Positions 45,556 to 58,334 of a DNA stretch of 64,000 bases are shown here, piece by piece. A program made the translations under genes and the position numbers. Origin of the DNA: Methanobacterium formicicum DSM 3637 (lineage in GTDB: Archaea; Methanobacteriota; Methanobacteria; Methanobacteriales; Methanobacteriaceae); assembly GCF_000302455.1 (NCBI RefSeq), contig NZ_AMPO01000001.1, positions 375,001 through 439,000 of the forward strand. The letters are read 5' to 3'. Position 1 is the stretch's first letter. Each line of letters begins with the position of its first letter. Under the pieces are notes generated by a model. The model was not told where the DNA came from. It saw only the letters and a list, made by a program, of their open reading frames with translations, and did not search any database.

Positions 45556-46299
45556 ATGGGCAGTATGAGTAGAGAACAATGGTTTTTAATGGTTTTAATA
45601 TTAATTGTGATAGTTTTGGGAATAGTTACCAGTTTCAACGCTTTCAATTATAATTTTAACAGTACTGATAATTCTACTCCGGTTGTGGCTAATAATACTA
45701 TACCCACAGTTAAATTTCTGGGTGAATGTGATCATGGGTTTGTGGTTCGTTACGGGCCTTATGGTAATATTAACTCTCCAGTTAAGGTGGCCTACGTGGT
45801 GGGGGTTCATCCCATGGAAATTCAGGCACATCAGGCAATGATGACTGAAATAACAAGTGATCAATCTTTAAAGCACTGTTATTATATTTATCAAATCACT
45901 GTAACCAAAAATAGAGATGATTATACTCAGGGAAGGATCAATGGTCAAGAATTAGCTCGTGATTATGCAGTACCGGATATTAAAAAGGGAAAATATAATA
46001 TGGTGGTTGATGTGCACTCCACCAAAGGAGACTACCCTGAAACACGTTTCATATCGGTACCCTCAGATGATGCTCGCTCTCTACTTCTGGCCCATTTAAT
46101 TGTCCAAAAGATCCCATGGCTTGTTTTCTATGTTCCTCCATTTGATGGTGGTCCTACCAGTGGCCCCTATGTGACTATACCAATTATACAGTCTGGAACA
46201 CCTGCAATGGTCTACGAAACCTACACTTATGCTCCGTTTAACGAAACACTGGAACATGCAATGGAATTTGCCCGAGTGGTTGATGGACTATCTTTATAA
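45556..46299 (+). CDS. membrane-anchored M14/AspA-like zinc hydrolase (predicted)
   Basis: The 247-residue protein has one N-terminal helix (WFLMVLILIVIVLGIVTSF) as an anchor, then an extracytoplasmic domain. Its motifs follow the zinc carboxypeptidase/aspartoacylase order: VVGVHPMEIQAHQAM (His and Glu ligands), VVDVHSTKGDYPETRF (third His) and MVYETYTYAPF (candidate catalytic Glu). The usual Gly-Asn of the aspartoacylase-type HGNE is Pro-Met here. I know no characterised homologue. The ATG at 45556 follows GGAGACAGGAT; an in-frame start 31 codons upstream lacks a ribosome site. Confidence 0.65.
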   Translation: MGSMSREQWFLMVLILIVIVLGIVTSFNAFNYNFNSTDNSTPVVANNTIPTVKFLGECDHGFVVRYGPYGNINSPVKVAYVVGVHPMEIQAHQAMMTEITSDQSLKHCYYIYQITVTKNRDDYTQGRINGQELARDYAVPDIKKGKYNMVVDVHSTKGDYPETRFISVPSDDARSLLLAHLIVQKIPWLVFYVPPFDGGPTSGPYVTIPIIQSGTPAMVYETYTYAPFNETLEHAMEFARVVDGLSL

Positions 46300-46455
46300 C
46301 GATTTAAGTTTCTGGAAGTAGGTTATTAAAAGAACGATGATGAATTTAAGGATGATAATGGATATTGAATTAGAATTTAAATCAAATTATCTAAGCTGGC
46401 TTTGATTTATTTGATTTAGATATTTTAAACTTTATTATCTGTTAGTGGAACTAAA

Positions 46456-47238
46456 ATGAAAATATTAAATTTAATGGAAGGAATATTCCGAGATAGGCCC
46501 AATCGTTTCACAGTAGAGTTTGAAACATCTTCCGGGATCGAAAAAGCACATTTAAGAGACCCGGGTAGATTAAAGGAACTCTTAATCCCCGGGGTGGAAC
46601 TACTTTTGCGCCCGGCCCTTAACCCGGAATCACGTAAAACCAAATATGATGTAATCGCAGTTTGGAGTGAAGGAATCTGGGTGCTCATCAATTCTGGTTT
46701 TCACAGTGATCTTGCAGCTGAAATGATTAAATCTAAAATTGTACTTGAATTATCAGATTACACTGTAAAAAAAAGAGAATACACCTTTGGGAAGAGTAGG
46801 CTTGATTTTCTTTTAACTAAAATGGATAAATTAATTAAAATGGATAAAAGAGGAAAAAAAGAGTCTAAAAGGGTCAGTAAAAAAAATTCACTGGAAGTGG
46901 ATCATGACCTGCTAATGGAAGTAAAAGGATGCACCCTGGTTGAAGAGGGTCATGCCAGGTTTCCTGATGCGCCTACCATCCGGGGAAAAAGACACCTGGA
47001 AGAACTTATAAAAGCTAAAAAAGAGGGAATGGAATCTGCAGTGCTTTTTTTGATTCCAAGAGAGGATGCTAAAGTATTTTCACCCAACTGGGAGATGGAT
47101 CCTGATTTTTCCAAGACACTAAAACAGGCAGAACACGAAAATGTCAAGATAATTGCCTATTCTTTCACACTCGACTACCATAAAAAAGAATTGGAATTAA
47201 AACCATTAAAAAAGATAAAAGTAAAAGTTAAACCTTAA
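46456..47238 (+). CDS. sfsA: SfsA family protein (sugar fermentation stimulation homologue)
   Basis: The 260-residue protein matches SfsA, a DNA-binding/nuclease-like family: RPNRFTVEFETSSGIEKAHLRDPGRLKELL (N-terminal OB-like part), then SKIVLELSDYTVKKREYTFGKSRLDFLL and DLLMEVKGCTLVEEGHARFPDAPTIRGKRHLEEL with the restriction-enzyme-like E-V-K. An unusual Lys-rich insertion (TKMDKLIKMDKRGKKESKRV, about 116-135) separates the nuclease-like core strands and contains a short internal duplication. The function in archaea is unclear. The ribosome site is weak. Confidence 0.9.
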   Translation: MKILNLMEGIFRDRPNRFTVEFETSSGIEKAHLRDPGRLKELLIPGVELLLRPALNPESRKTKYDVIAVWSEGIWVLINSGFHSDLAAEMIKSKIVLELSDYTVKKREYTFGKSRLDFLLTKMDKLIKMDKRGKKESKRVSKKNSLEVDHDLLMEVKGCTLVEEGHARFPDAPTIRGKRHLEELIKAKKEGMESAVLFLIPREDAKVFSPNWEMDPDFSKTLKQAEHENVKIIAYSFTLDYHKKELELKPLKKIKVKVKP

Positions 47239-47239
47239 T

Positions 47240-47345
47240 TTAGCTTGAATTCACTTTTTAACTTTAATCATTTCTTTAGCTTGAATCCCTTTTTAACTTA
47301 TTCATTCTTTAACTTGAATTCACTCTAATTTAATTTTGATTCTTT
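47240..47345. repeat. three degenerate 33-36 bp repeats after sfsA
   Basis: Units starting with TTTAGCTTGAATTCAC or close variants begin near 47240, 47276 and 47308. Each runs on to a TTTTTAACTT or TAATTT stretch and ends in ATTC. Confidence 0.7.
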
Positions 47346-47366
47346 ATTTTAAATTGGATTCATGTA

Positions 47367-48380
47367 TCAGGTTAACTTAATGTTTTCCAGTTTTTCGAAC
47401 TCTTCCACTTTTCCAATGCCCAGAATTACATCTCCAGTTTTTAGGATGTAATCACGTGGTGGATCAATGATAAGGTCTCCGTCACGGCCCACTCCAACAA
47501 CCACTACTCCAGTTCTTTCGTGAATATCAGCCTCTAAAAGACTTAAACCGTTGAATTGGCTTTCAGGGTTGATTTTAACTTCCCTCATTTCTCTGCTGGT
47601 GTGTTCTGCCAGAACATCCTGAACGAACATGGCCTCGTATCCATCGTCGATACTTTTATGCATGAGACGTCCGGATATTACGAAGGGTGAGACTACCTGG
47701 TTGGCACCAGCCAGCTTAATCTGTTCAATATTTTCATAACGCTGGACTTCAGCTACCACTCTAACCTTCTTGTCTACTTTACGTATGCTCAGGATGGCAT
47801 GGATGGTTCTAGAATCAGATTCCATATCTACAATAACTGCCTGAGCTCCTTTAACATTAGCCTTCTCCAGGTCTTTGATGCGAGTGGGATCCCCATGAAC
47901 GAAGTTAGCACCATTTTTTAGGGCATTTTTCTGCACCTGTTCATTTTCATCAAGAACGAAAATTTCTGCTGTTTTCCCAATTTCCTTAATGCATTCCACT
48001 GTACTTTCGGTCCATCCACATATAACCACGTGTTTTGATCTTTCCACGTTTATCAGCCCCATAAGTTTCATTTGTTGTCTTTTGAAGATTAGGTTTACCA
48101 GGGACTCTACTGCCAGGGCAAAGGTTCCAATACCTAAAATAATTAGGCTGATGGTGAAAAACATTCCTAAAGGGCTTTTAGGACTGTAATCTCCATATCC
48201 GACTGTTCCTATGGTTACGAAGGTCCAGTAAAAAGACACGATCCATGATTGTCCTTCAATGAAGTGAAACCCAATAGTTCCATAGGCAATTATACAGAGA
48301 ACCAGGATTAAAATCCAGGTCAATCTCTGTTTAGCAACCATAGGTAAGCTTTTCCTGAGTACCCTTAAAATTACAAACAT
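47367..48380 (-). CDS. mthK: calcium-gated potassium channel, MthK type
   Basis: The 337-residue protein is a close MthK homologue: two transmembrane helices around the selectivity filter TVGYGD (59-64), then an RCK domain beginning HVVICGWTESTVECI and a C-terminal RCK lobe (TGVVVVGVGRDGDLIIDPPRDY). MthK opens on calcium binding to eight RCK domains, four of them made separately from an internal start at Met107; Met107 is kept here (ATG at 48062). Aligned to MthK, the calcium ligands D184 and E210 are conserved (D185, E211), but E212 is Gln (Q213). The ATG at 48380 follows GGAGG. Confidence 0.93.
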   Translation of the reverse strand: MFVILRVLRKSLPMVAKQRLTWILILVLCIIAYGTIGFHFIEGQSWIVSFYWTFVTIGTVGYGDYSPKSPLGMFFTISLIILGIGTFALAVESLVNLIFKRQQMKLMGLINVERSKHVVICGWTESTVECIKEIGKTAEIFVLDENEQVQKNALKNGANFVHGDPTRIKDLEKANVKGAQAVIVDMESDSRTIHAILSIRKVDKKVRVVAEVQRYENIEQIKLAGANQVVSPFVISGRLMHKSIDDGYEAMFVQDVLAEHTSREMREVKINPESQFNGLSLLEADIHERTGVVVVGVGRDGDLIIDPPRDYILKTGDVILGIGKVEEFEKLENIKLT

Positions 48381-48439
48381 TTGGGCCTCCAATTCTTACT
48401 TTAATATCATGCTTTCCTCAGTAAGCGAGGAAATGGTTC

Positions 48440-48769
48440 CTATCGAAGGAAAAGATACCAGATTATCAATCCTATTACTCCCAGAATGATTACTACTATA
48501 ATAATGATCAGCCACCATGGGAACCCCCCACTGGAATCATCAGTAGTGTTATCCTCATCATCATCTCCATCTTTTACTTTAGTTTTACTGGAAGAGCTGG
48601 AACTGCTACTTTTACTACTGCTACTTTTCATTAATGGGGTGATACTGGCGGCACTTGATGTGCTTATCTGAGAATTAGATTCTCCTGCAGGATTTTCATT
48701 TGCCCAAACCGCCGAAAATGACATAGAAATAAAAACTATTAATGAAAACATTATAATTTGCCATTTCAC
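48440..48769 (-). CDS. small Ser-rich membrane-anchored secreted protein
   Basis: The 109-residue protein has an N-terminal signal segment (WQIIMFSLIVFISMSFSAVWA), a low-complexity extracellular stretch rich in serine (a KSSSSKSSSSSSSSK-like run, then DGDDDEDNTTDDSS) and a C-terminal transmembrane helix (WWLIIIIVVIILGVIGLIIWYLFL). It may be a surface stalk or glycosylated protein. I use GTG at 48769, with AAAGGAGG eight bases upstream; an earlier start is within that site. No homologue is recognised. Confidence 0.75.
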   Translation of the reverse strand: MKWQIIMFSLIVFISMSFSAVWANENPAGESNSQISTSSAASITPLMKSSSSKSSSSSSSSKTKVKDGDDDEDNTTDDSSGGFPWWLIIIIVVIILGVIGLIIWYLFLR

Positions 48770-48851
48770 TTTTATTCCTCCTTTTAGCATTTCAAATTTG
48801 AAAATATTATGTTGTTGTAATTCGTTTTTTTATTTCTATTTAATATGATTT

Positions 48852-48899
48852 ATCATGAAGTATTCTCATCATGGGGTATTCTCATCATGGGGTATTCTC
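48852..48899. repeat. three 16-bp tandem repeats
   Basis: ATCATGGGGTATTCTC occurs twice exactly (48868-48899), preceded by a near copy ATCATGAAGTATTCTC (48852-48867). It lies between the Ser-rich protein and the P-type ATPase, both read from the minus strand. Confidence 0.8.
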
Positions 48900-48977
48900 A
48901 TATTACTAACGTGATAATCACTCTTACAAATGAGCTGTTTGATGATTGATTGAGTATATTCTGGGCTTAAAGGCTTT

Positions 48978-51719
48978 TTATGGGATGGTCCTGTTTTTTC
49001 GAACCATGTACTTGCGAAGTTCATCTGCCAGGAACATTATGGGCACAAATGTGAGTAAATATAGCCATTCATAAAGTCCAAGGGCGATGGTGCCGAATAT
49101 TCCCTGCAATGGTGGAATGTAAATAATGGCCAGGAGCACTGCCACTGAGAATGCAATCCCCCTTATAATCCACCTGTTTTTAAAGATTCCCACTTCCAGT
49201 ACCGAGGTTCTGTTGGTCTGACAGCCCAGGAGGTTGCCCATCTGGGCCAGAACAATTCCTGCAAAAACCATACTGGTTGCCTTCAAGTAAACCGGATCAG
49301 TGAATGAAAGCTGCTGGCCCCAGGTCCATCCGCTGCTTAGTAAGACCCAGAAAAAGCCAGACATCACCAAGGCAGCTTCAATTATCCCTAAAAAAATATA
49401 ACCTCTGAATATAACTCCAAAGTTCAGGAGGCGTTCTTTACGTGGACGTGGGGGTCTGTTCATCACATCTGACTCAGAAGGGCCGACCCCCAGGGCCAGG
49501 GCAGGCACAGTATCTGTTCCCAGATCAATGGCCAGGATCTGCATAACTGTAATTGGTAGAGGGATCCTGAAAAGAACCATCATAACAAAAGGGACGATTT
49601 CGGCGGTTTCGTGGGAGAAAATGTAGGTGATGAATTTACGAATGTTTTCGTAGATGGTACGACCTTCTTTAATGGCTTCCACAATGGTAGCGAAGTTATC
49701 ATCGGTTAAAATCATATCTGCGGCTTCTTTAGCAACATCAGTGCCAGTAATGCCCATAGCCACACCTATGTCTGCTTTACGGAGGGCAGGGGCATCGTTA
49801 ACCCCATCACCAGTCATGGCCACAATTTCATCCATACTCTCCAGGATGCTGGCAATACGCATCTTGTGCTCGGGCACGGCCCTTGCAAAAATAACGTTGC
49901 ATTCTCCCTTCAGAACTTCCTTCACTTCTTCATCACTCATCTGGTCAAGTTCATTACCCTTAACAATGCGACAATCCTCACTCACTATTCCTACTTCCTT
50001 GGCTATGGCCTGAGCTGTCAAACCATAGTCACCGGTAATCATAATAATACGTATACCAGCTTTATGGCAGTCACCAACAGCAGGTTTCACTTCTGGACGT
50101 GGAGGATCCTGCATGGCCATCATACCCAGAAATACCAGATCTCGTTCAACATTCTCGGTCTGGTAATCATCAAAATCAGGGGGTAAGTCACGATATGCCA
50201 TGGCCAGTATACGCAACCCAGAAGCCGCCAGTTTATCATGGATCTTAATCACTTTCACCTTTTCCTCATCAGTGAAGGGTCTTACAACACCATCATCAGA
50301 GATCATGGGGGAAAGGCTGATGATTTTTTTAGGAGCACCTTTAACATAGGCCACCTGTCCATGGTTTTCCTGGTGGATGCTGGTCATGGATTTCCGCTGG
50401 GAATCAAAGGGAAGTTCTAATATTCGTGGATTCTTTTCTATCTCTTCTTCCCAGTTGAAACCATTTTTCCGGGCAGCTACCAGGAGGGAAGCTTCAGTGG
50501 GGTCGCCAATTATTTTCCATTTATCTTGCGGGGTTTCAGCTTCAATAAGTTTGGAATCATTACAGAAGGTTGCTGATCTTAAGAGTAACTTGAGTTCCCG
50601 GATTTCTCGATGATCAATTGGTGATCCTTTATGTAGAAATTCTCCCTCTGGAGAGTAACCTGCACCTGTAACCTCAATGATCTCACAGGGAAGCCAGACT
50701 TTACGTACAGTCATCTCATTTTGGGTTATGGTTCCTGTCTTGTCGGTGCAGATGATATTGGTTGATCCCAGGGTTTCCACACTGGACAAACGTTTTATAA
50801 GGGCATTCTTCCGGACCATCTTCTGCACCGAGGCAGCCAGTGCCAGTGTAACTGTTGGTAGCAGTCCTTCAGGGACATTGGCAACTGTAAGTCCAATAGC
50901 AAAAATGAAAGCAACTTGTAATGGAAGTTTAACCACCCACAGGTTCACTGCAAAAAGGGTTACTCCCAGTAGTATGGCGATAAGTGCTATGATACGGGTT
51001 ACCCTTGCCAGCTCCTTTTGTAGGGGACTGGGCTCCTGACTCACTTCCTGGGTTAAACTGGCTATCTGGTTGAACTCAGTTTCTCGGCCAGTGGCAAATA
51101 CCACAGCCTTTCCAGACCCAGAAGCCACACTGGTCCCTGCAAATACCAGGTTACCCATCTCTACAAAGGCATGTTCTGCTTCTGGAACCTCATGGGCAAA
51201 TTTACGGACCGGTTTAGACTCACCAGTAAGGGTTGAACTGTCCACTTTCATCTGACTGGTTTCCACCAGCCGAGCATCGGCAGAGATGTTGTCCCCCTCG
51301 TCCAGCACTAAAAAATCCCCTGGAACTAACTGGGAGGATAATACCTCTTTCTTCTCATTATCGCGGATTACTTTGGCCCTGGAAGGAAGTATCTTCTTTA
51401 AAGCTTCCAGGGCCTGTTCTGCCTTGTACTCCTGCCAGAAACTGAAAATTGCATTTATAATTATAACTGCAATAATGGCAAACCCTAACTGGGGTGTACC
51501 ACTTAAAAAAGCAAGTCCACTGGCTGCCCAGAGTAATAATGCCAGAAGCTGGTAAAGATTTGCTAAAAACTTAAAAATAACCGGTTTTTTCTTAACTTCC
51601 TCAATCTGATTGGGCCCATATTTTTCAAGCCTCTTTTTGGCCTTTACATTGGTTAATCCCGTTTCAGAAGTTTTTAATTCATCATAAACTTCTTCAGGAG
51701 GGAGTTCATTGATCTTCAT
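48978..51719 (-). CDS. P-type cation ATPase, type II (Na,K-ATPase-like)
   Basis: The 913-residue pump has all catalytic motifs: TGES in the actuator domain, the phosphorylated Asp in CTDKTGT, the KGAPK nucleotide motif, and MTGDGVNDAPALRKADIGVAMG. The ion-site helix M4 reads VANVPEGLLPTVTLALAASV and M6 reads AIDLGTDTVPALALG, which are closer to animal Na,K/H,K-ATPases (type IIC: NVPEGLLATVT, IDLGTDMVPA) than to SERCA-type calcium pumps. No regulatory subunit gene is adjacent. The transported ion is not certain; sodium or potassium is plausible. Confidence 0.92.
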   Translation of the reverse strand: MKINELPPEEVYDELKTSETGLTNVKAKKRLEKYGPNQIEEVKKKPVIFKFLANLYQLLALLLWAASGLAFLSGTPQLGFAIIAVIIINAIFSFWQEYKAEQALEALKKILPSRAKVIRDNEKKEVLSSQLVPGDFLVLDEGDNISADARLVETSQMKVDSSTLTGESKPVRKFAHEVPEAEHAFVEMGNLVFAGTSVASGSGKAVVFATGRETEFNQIASLTQEVSQEPSPLQKELARVTRIIALIAILLGVTLFAVNLWVVKLPLQVAFIFAIGLTVANVPEGLLPTVTLALAASVQKMVRKNALIKRLSSVETLGSTNIICTDKTGTITQNEMTVRKVWLPCEIIEVTGAGYSPEGEFLHKGSPIDHREIRELKLLLRSATFCNDSKLIEAETPQDKWKIIGDPTEASLLVAARKNGFNWEEEIEKNPRILELPFDSQRKSMTSIHQENHGQVAYVKGAPKKIISLSPMISDDGVVRPFTDEEKVKVIKIHDKLAASGLRILAMAYRDLPPDFDDYQTENVERDLVFLGMMAMQDPPRPEVKPAVGDCHKAGIRIIMITGDYGLTAQAIAKEVGIVSEDCRIVKGNELDQMSDEEVKEVLKGECNVIFARAVPEHKMRIASILESMDEIVAMTGDGVNDAPALRKADIGVAMGITGTDVAKEAADMILTDDNFATIVEAIKEGRTIYENIRKFITYIFSHETAEIVPFVMMVLFRIPLPITVMQILAIDLGTDTVPALALGVGPSESDVMNRPPRPRKERLLNFGVIFRGYIFLGIIEAALVMSGFFWVLLSSGWTWGQQLSFTDPVYLKATSMVFAGIVLAQMGNLLGCQTNRTSVLEVGIFKNRWIIRGIAFSVAVLLAIIYIPPLQGIFGTIALGLYEWLYLLTFVPIMFLADELRKYMVRKNRTIP

Positions 51720-52194
51720 TTTTACACTTGAAACTTACCTCTGTCTGTGGGGTGTTTTCCAATGATCTTAAGATCAGAAAGTTTGAGTAGATAAACATCA
51801 ATTACCAATTAATTTAATCATATAGAATTTTCATTAATTTTAAACCAGATAAAATTCTCAATTTACATTTAATCCATAATTTTTTTCTTGAAGTTCATAT
51901 TAATATTTAATGTAAGTGGCATAAATGTGATTCTATTATTTTCATACAATTTCAAGGGATTAATGGTCATTTATGGGCTTTTCAAAGTGTTTAATTTGTT
52001 ATTATGGTATTTTTATAAATAACGATTATTCCTATGTTTTTTTTAGATTTTACATGGTTTGGATTGGTCCACGCATATTTTGAAACTATGATTTAGCTAA
52101 TTATATTAATGATAATTGTACAGGAATTAATAGGAATAATCTGAAATAGGATTAATTTGAATAGAGAATATTTGAATTTAAACAGGTGAATGGA
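51720..52194. other. 475-bp divergent spacer without a visible gene
   Basis: Between divergent genes. It holds the promoter of the P-type ATPase (minus) and of lemA (plus). There is a weak AGGAATTAATAGGAATAATC-type direct repeat near 52125-52160, and AGGTGA at 52184 is the lemA ribosome site. I see no open frame with a credible start. Confidence 0.45.
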
Positions 52195-52746
52195 ATGCTA
52201 ATCGAACTAATAATATTAATTATCATAATTCTGGTAGTAATAGTATTTGTATACCTTTATAACAGTCTGATTCAGCTTAGGAACAGGGTTAAAAATGCAT
52301 GGTCTCAGATTGATGTTCAGCTGAACCGTCGTGCTGACCTCATACCTAACTTGGTGGAAACTGTGAAGGGATATGCTAAACACGAAAAAACCGTCTTTGA
52401 AAAGGTAACTGAAGCAAGATCGGGGTTAATGAATGCTAAAACAGTTCAAGAAACTGCAGAAGCAAATAACATGTTAACTGATACCTTAAAAAGTCTATTT
52501 GCAGTGGCGGAGAATTACCCCGAGCTGAAGGCCAATGAAAACTTTTTAAAGTTACAAAGCCAGTTAGAGGAAACTGAAAATAAAATAGCATACTCCAGAC
52601 AGTTTTACAATGACACAGTGTTGATGTACAACAACAAATGCCAGATGTTTCCCAGCAATCTCTTAGCAAACTCCTTTAACTTCAAGGAAGCAGAGTTCTT
52701 TGAAATAGAAGAAACCAAAAGGGAAGTCCCTAAAGTTGAGTTTTAA
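52195..52746 (+). CDS. lemA: LemA family protein
   Basis: The 183-residue protein has an N-terminal transmembrane helix (IELIILIIIILVVIVFVYLYNS) and the LemA helical bundle: VKNAWSQIDVQLNRRADLIPNLVETVKGYAKHE, then ENFLKLQSQLEETENKIAYSRQFYND and FPSNLLANSFNFKEAEFFE. In bacteria LemA often sits next to DUF2207 proteins and affects membrane or envelope processes; its mechanism is unknown. Here it is directly followed by two DUF2207 genes. The ATG at 52195 follows AGGTGA; the GTG nine bases earlier is part of that site. Confidence 0.92.
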   Translation: MLIELIILIIIILVVIVFVYLYNSLIQLRNRVKNAWSQIDVQLNRRADLIPNLVETVKGYAKHEKTVFEKVTEARSGLMNAKTVQETAEANNMLTDTLKSLFAVAENYPELKANENFLKLQSQLEETENKIAYSRQFYNDTVLMYNNKCQMFPSNLLANSFNFKEAEFFEIEETKREVPKVEF

Positions 52747-52767
52747 TATTTGGATAGGGGACTAACA

Positions 52768-54579
<1,812 letters not shown>

Positions 54580-54593
54580 TCAAAAACCTCTCC

Positions 54594-54607
54594 CTTTTTT
54601 TATTTTT
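54594..54607 (+). terminator. T-rich terminator between the DUF2207 genes
   Basis: CTTTTTTTATTTTTA follows the first DUF2207 stop by 15 bases, separating the lemA-DUF2207 unit from the second DUF2207 gene, which has its own 190-bp upstream region. Confidence 0.5.
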
Positions 54608-54798
54608 ACAGTTCAAAGAAATTTACAGACATAAAAATTAAACACGCGTGTATATTCATGAAATAACAATGATTTAAGGTATAAATAGGATTTATATGCA
54701 TAAAAAATCGTATAAATCCATTAAACTGGGATATGAACTGAATATCAGGGCTTAATAAATAACAGGTTTTGATAGGTTAATAAAATTCTGGTGGTCCG

Positions 54799-56589
54799 GT
54801 GGAAAATAAACTTTGTTTGGGCATTATAACAATTATAATATCTTTATTTCTTTTCACAGGAATAACAACATCTTCTGCTGTTGATAGAACTTATTCAATT
54901 CCTTCTATAGGCATAGATCTTTTCCTGATGGATGATGGAACTGTTCATGTTACCGAAACATTACACTACTCATTCAGTGGAACTTCAAATGAAATTTACA
55001 GGAATATCCCCATAAAAGACCCGGTTAAACTTGAAAAGCTTAAAATTTCCACTCCAGGTGCTTATTCTAATTACACAATCAATGATAAAGCAAGTTCCAA
55101 GCATATTACTATTGACTTATACTCTAATCCATCTAAAACAATCCCTATTTCTGGTAGAGATGTTGATGTTATCATTGAATACGATCTTTTAGATTTGGTA
55201 AAATTTTACAATGATCTGGCCCAACTCCACTATGATGTGGTGGATGGGGGATTGGCTGATGATGTAGGTCAGGTAAATGCCAGGATACATCTTGCATCGA
55301 GTGAGGGAGTGAAATACGTGTTTAAATCTCAGGATAATAGTTTAAATTCCACCTGGGATGGGAATACGCTGGAATTTACCGGCAAAAATGTCATCCCTGG
55401 CCGCTTGGAGTTAATGATGGTTATCCCTAAATCTCAATTCACAGAAGATCCTCCCAACGTGGTTAAAGTCAATCAGGATATTTTACCAGAATTAGATAAA
55501 ATGCAGAAGGAATACCAGGACCTGGTGAATTATAAAACAAATGCTTATTCCATGATAGCAATACTATTGCTTTTGGCTTGTTTTACTCCATTAATCATTT
55601 ACCTAATCTATGGTAGAGATCCTGAAATTGATTACAACGATGAATACGAAATGGACCTTCCTACTGATGATCCTCCTGCAATTGTAAATGCCATATCTGG
55701 GAATTTGTGGGGTAAAGAAGTGGGAGAACCAGATATGGATGGTTTCAGGGCAACAATAATGGATTTAATATATCGTGGCTACCTGGTCATGGATGATATC
55801 TCCCCTGAAAATGCTGATGTTAATTTGCGATCTATTACATTCCGAATTAATGAGGATAAAGATTTAAACGAGCTTCAAACTTTCGAAAGTGACATCATTA
55901 ACATGTTCAGTTACTTTGAAGGAGAGGATGGTTTAATCTATCTGGATGACATTAAAAAGAATTTAAACAGTGGAATTGTCATATCTGGAAATACCGGAAG
56001 CCTGAAAGATGATGAATTCATAACATTCAGGGAAGTTTATAACGGGTGGAAGAATGATTTAATAAGCAAATTTTTAGATGAAGATGCCATGTCTCGTGTT
56101 TTTCAAAAAAGAGGAGATAAATACCTTAAAATTTTTGCAGTAATCTCAATTGTCACAGGCATTGTCGGTGCATTTACTGCAGTGGTGGATCCATTACCTG
56201 CTGCCAGATATGTCTCATATTCATCATTTATTCTTTTAATGGTAGGCCTGGTTTCATTTATAATGCCTCAAAAAATAGCTGGACAGTGGACTACTTATGG
56301 TGAGGAATATGATGCAAAATGGCATAATTTTGCAAAATATATCCAGGATTTCAGCCTCATAAAGGACCAACCACCTGAATCCATTGAAATATGGGACAAA
56401 TACCTGGTATATGCCAGTGCACTGGGAATTGCCACTAAAGTCCGTAAATCCATGGAAATGATACTTCCCCCTGATGTAACAGGGGGTAAGGCTTATCAGT
56501 TCCATTCTTCAGGTGGGTACTGTGAGCTTTCCAAAAGTCTGGATGCGGGTATTGCTGGTAATAACCAAAAAAATTCGCGGTCACGTTAA
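54799..56589 (+). CDS. DUF2207 membrane protein, paralogue without glycine-rich tail
   Basis: A 596-residue paralogue of the previous gene with the same layout: signal segment (IITIIISLFLFTGITTSSAV), DRTYSIPSIGIDLFLMDDGTVHVTETLHYSFSGT, a helix near 255, the PTDDPPAIVNAISG motif, a helix pair near 445-490 and GQWTTYGEEYDAKWHNFAKYIQDFS. Its C-terminus ends in GNNQKNSRSR in place of the Gly-rich GGGGAF tail, a clear difference. The start is GTG at 54799, preceded by GGTGG. Confidence 0.88.
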   Translation: MENKLCLGIITIIISLFLFTGITTSSAVDRTYSIPSIGIDLFLMDDGTVHVTETLHYSFSGTSNEIYRNIPIKDPVKLEKLKISTPGAYSNYTINDKASSKHITIDLYSNPSKTIPISGRDVDVIIEYDLLDLVKFYNDLAQLHYDVVDGGLADDVGQVNARIHLASSEGVKYVFKSQDNSLNSTWDGNTLEFTGKNVIPGRLELMMVIPKSQFTEDPPNVVKVNQDILPELDKMQKEYQDLVNYKTNAYSMIAILLLLACFTPLIIYLIYGRDPEIDYNDEYEMDLPTDDPPAIVNAISGNLWGKEVGEPDMDGFRATIMDLIYRGYLVMDDISPENADVNLRSITFRINEDKDLNELQTFESDIINMFSYFEGEDGLIYLDDIKKNLNSGIVISGNTGSLKDDEFITFREVYNGWKNDLISKFLDEDAMSRVFQKRGDKYLKIFAVISIVTGIVGAFTAVVDPLPAARYVSYSSFILLMVGLVSFIMPQKIAGQWTTYGEEYDAKWHNFAKYIQDFSLIKDQPPESIEIWDKYLVYASALGIATKVRKSMEMILPPDVTGGKAYQFHSSGGYCELSKSLDAGIAGNNQKNSRSR

Positions 56590-56646
56590 AAAATATAATA
56601 ATATATTTAGAAATCTTTATTTTCGAGAATTAATAACTTAAACACA

Positions 56647-56749
56647 TTTATTTTACAGTTTAAGAGTATTTTAGCAGTTAAAAGCTATTTTAGCACTTTA
56701 AGATATATTTTAACAGTTCATAGATTTATTATAACAGTTTATGTATTTG
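56647..56749. repeat. five degenerate 19-22 bp tandem repeats
   Basis: Units of the form TATTTTA(C/G)CAGTTTAAGA(G/T), progressively diverged, follow the second DUF2207 gene between about 56647 and 56749. Confidence 0.65.
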
Positions 56750-56844
56750 ATCATTAAATGTAATTTACAGTGTGAATTAAATTACTCAAACCATAAAAAT
56801 TTTAAAATAATAAGAAATGAAAATCATAAGTGAAATCTTGCTTA

Positions 56845-56918
<74 letters not shown>

Positions 56919-57141
56919 TTATTTTTATTAGAGATTAAAGTGTTATTTGTTATTTTTTTTCTTGAAATTATAGATACGTCTATTTTTTACTTTTAACTCT
57001 TTAAAAAACCTTCTATTCCCTAATAACTGGTAAAAGCATAAACTGGTTAAAAATAATGATAGGGGGGCTACTTCAAACTAGATTCCTATTTCAAAACCTG
57101 TAAACAAGGGGGGGATAACATAATTTCCGTTAAACTTCTTT

Positions 57142-58334
<1,193 letters not shown>

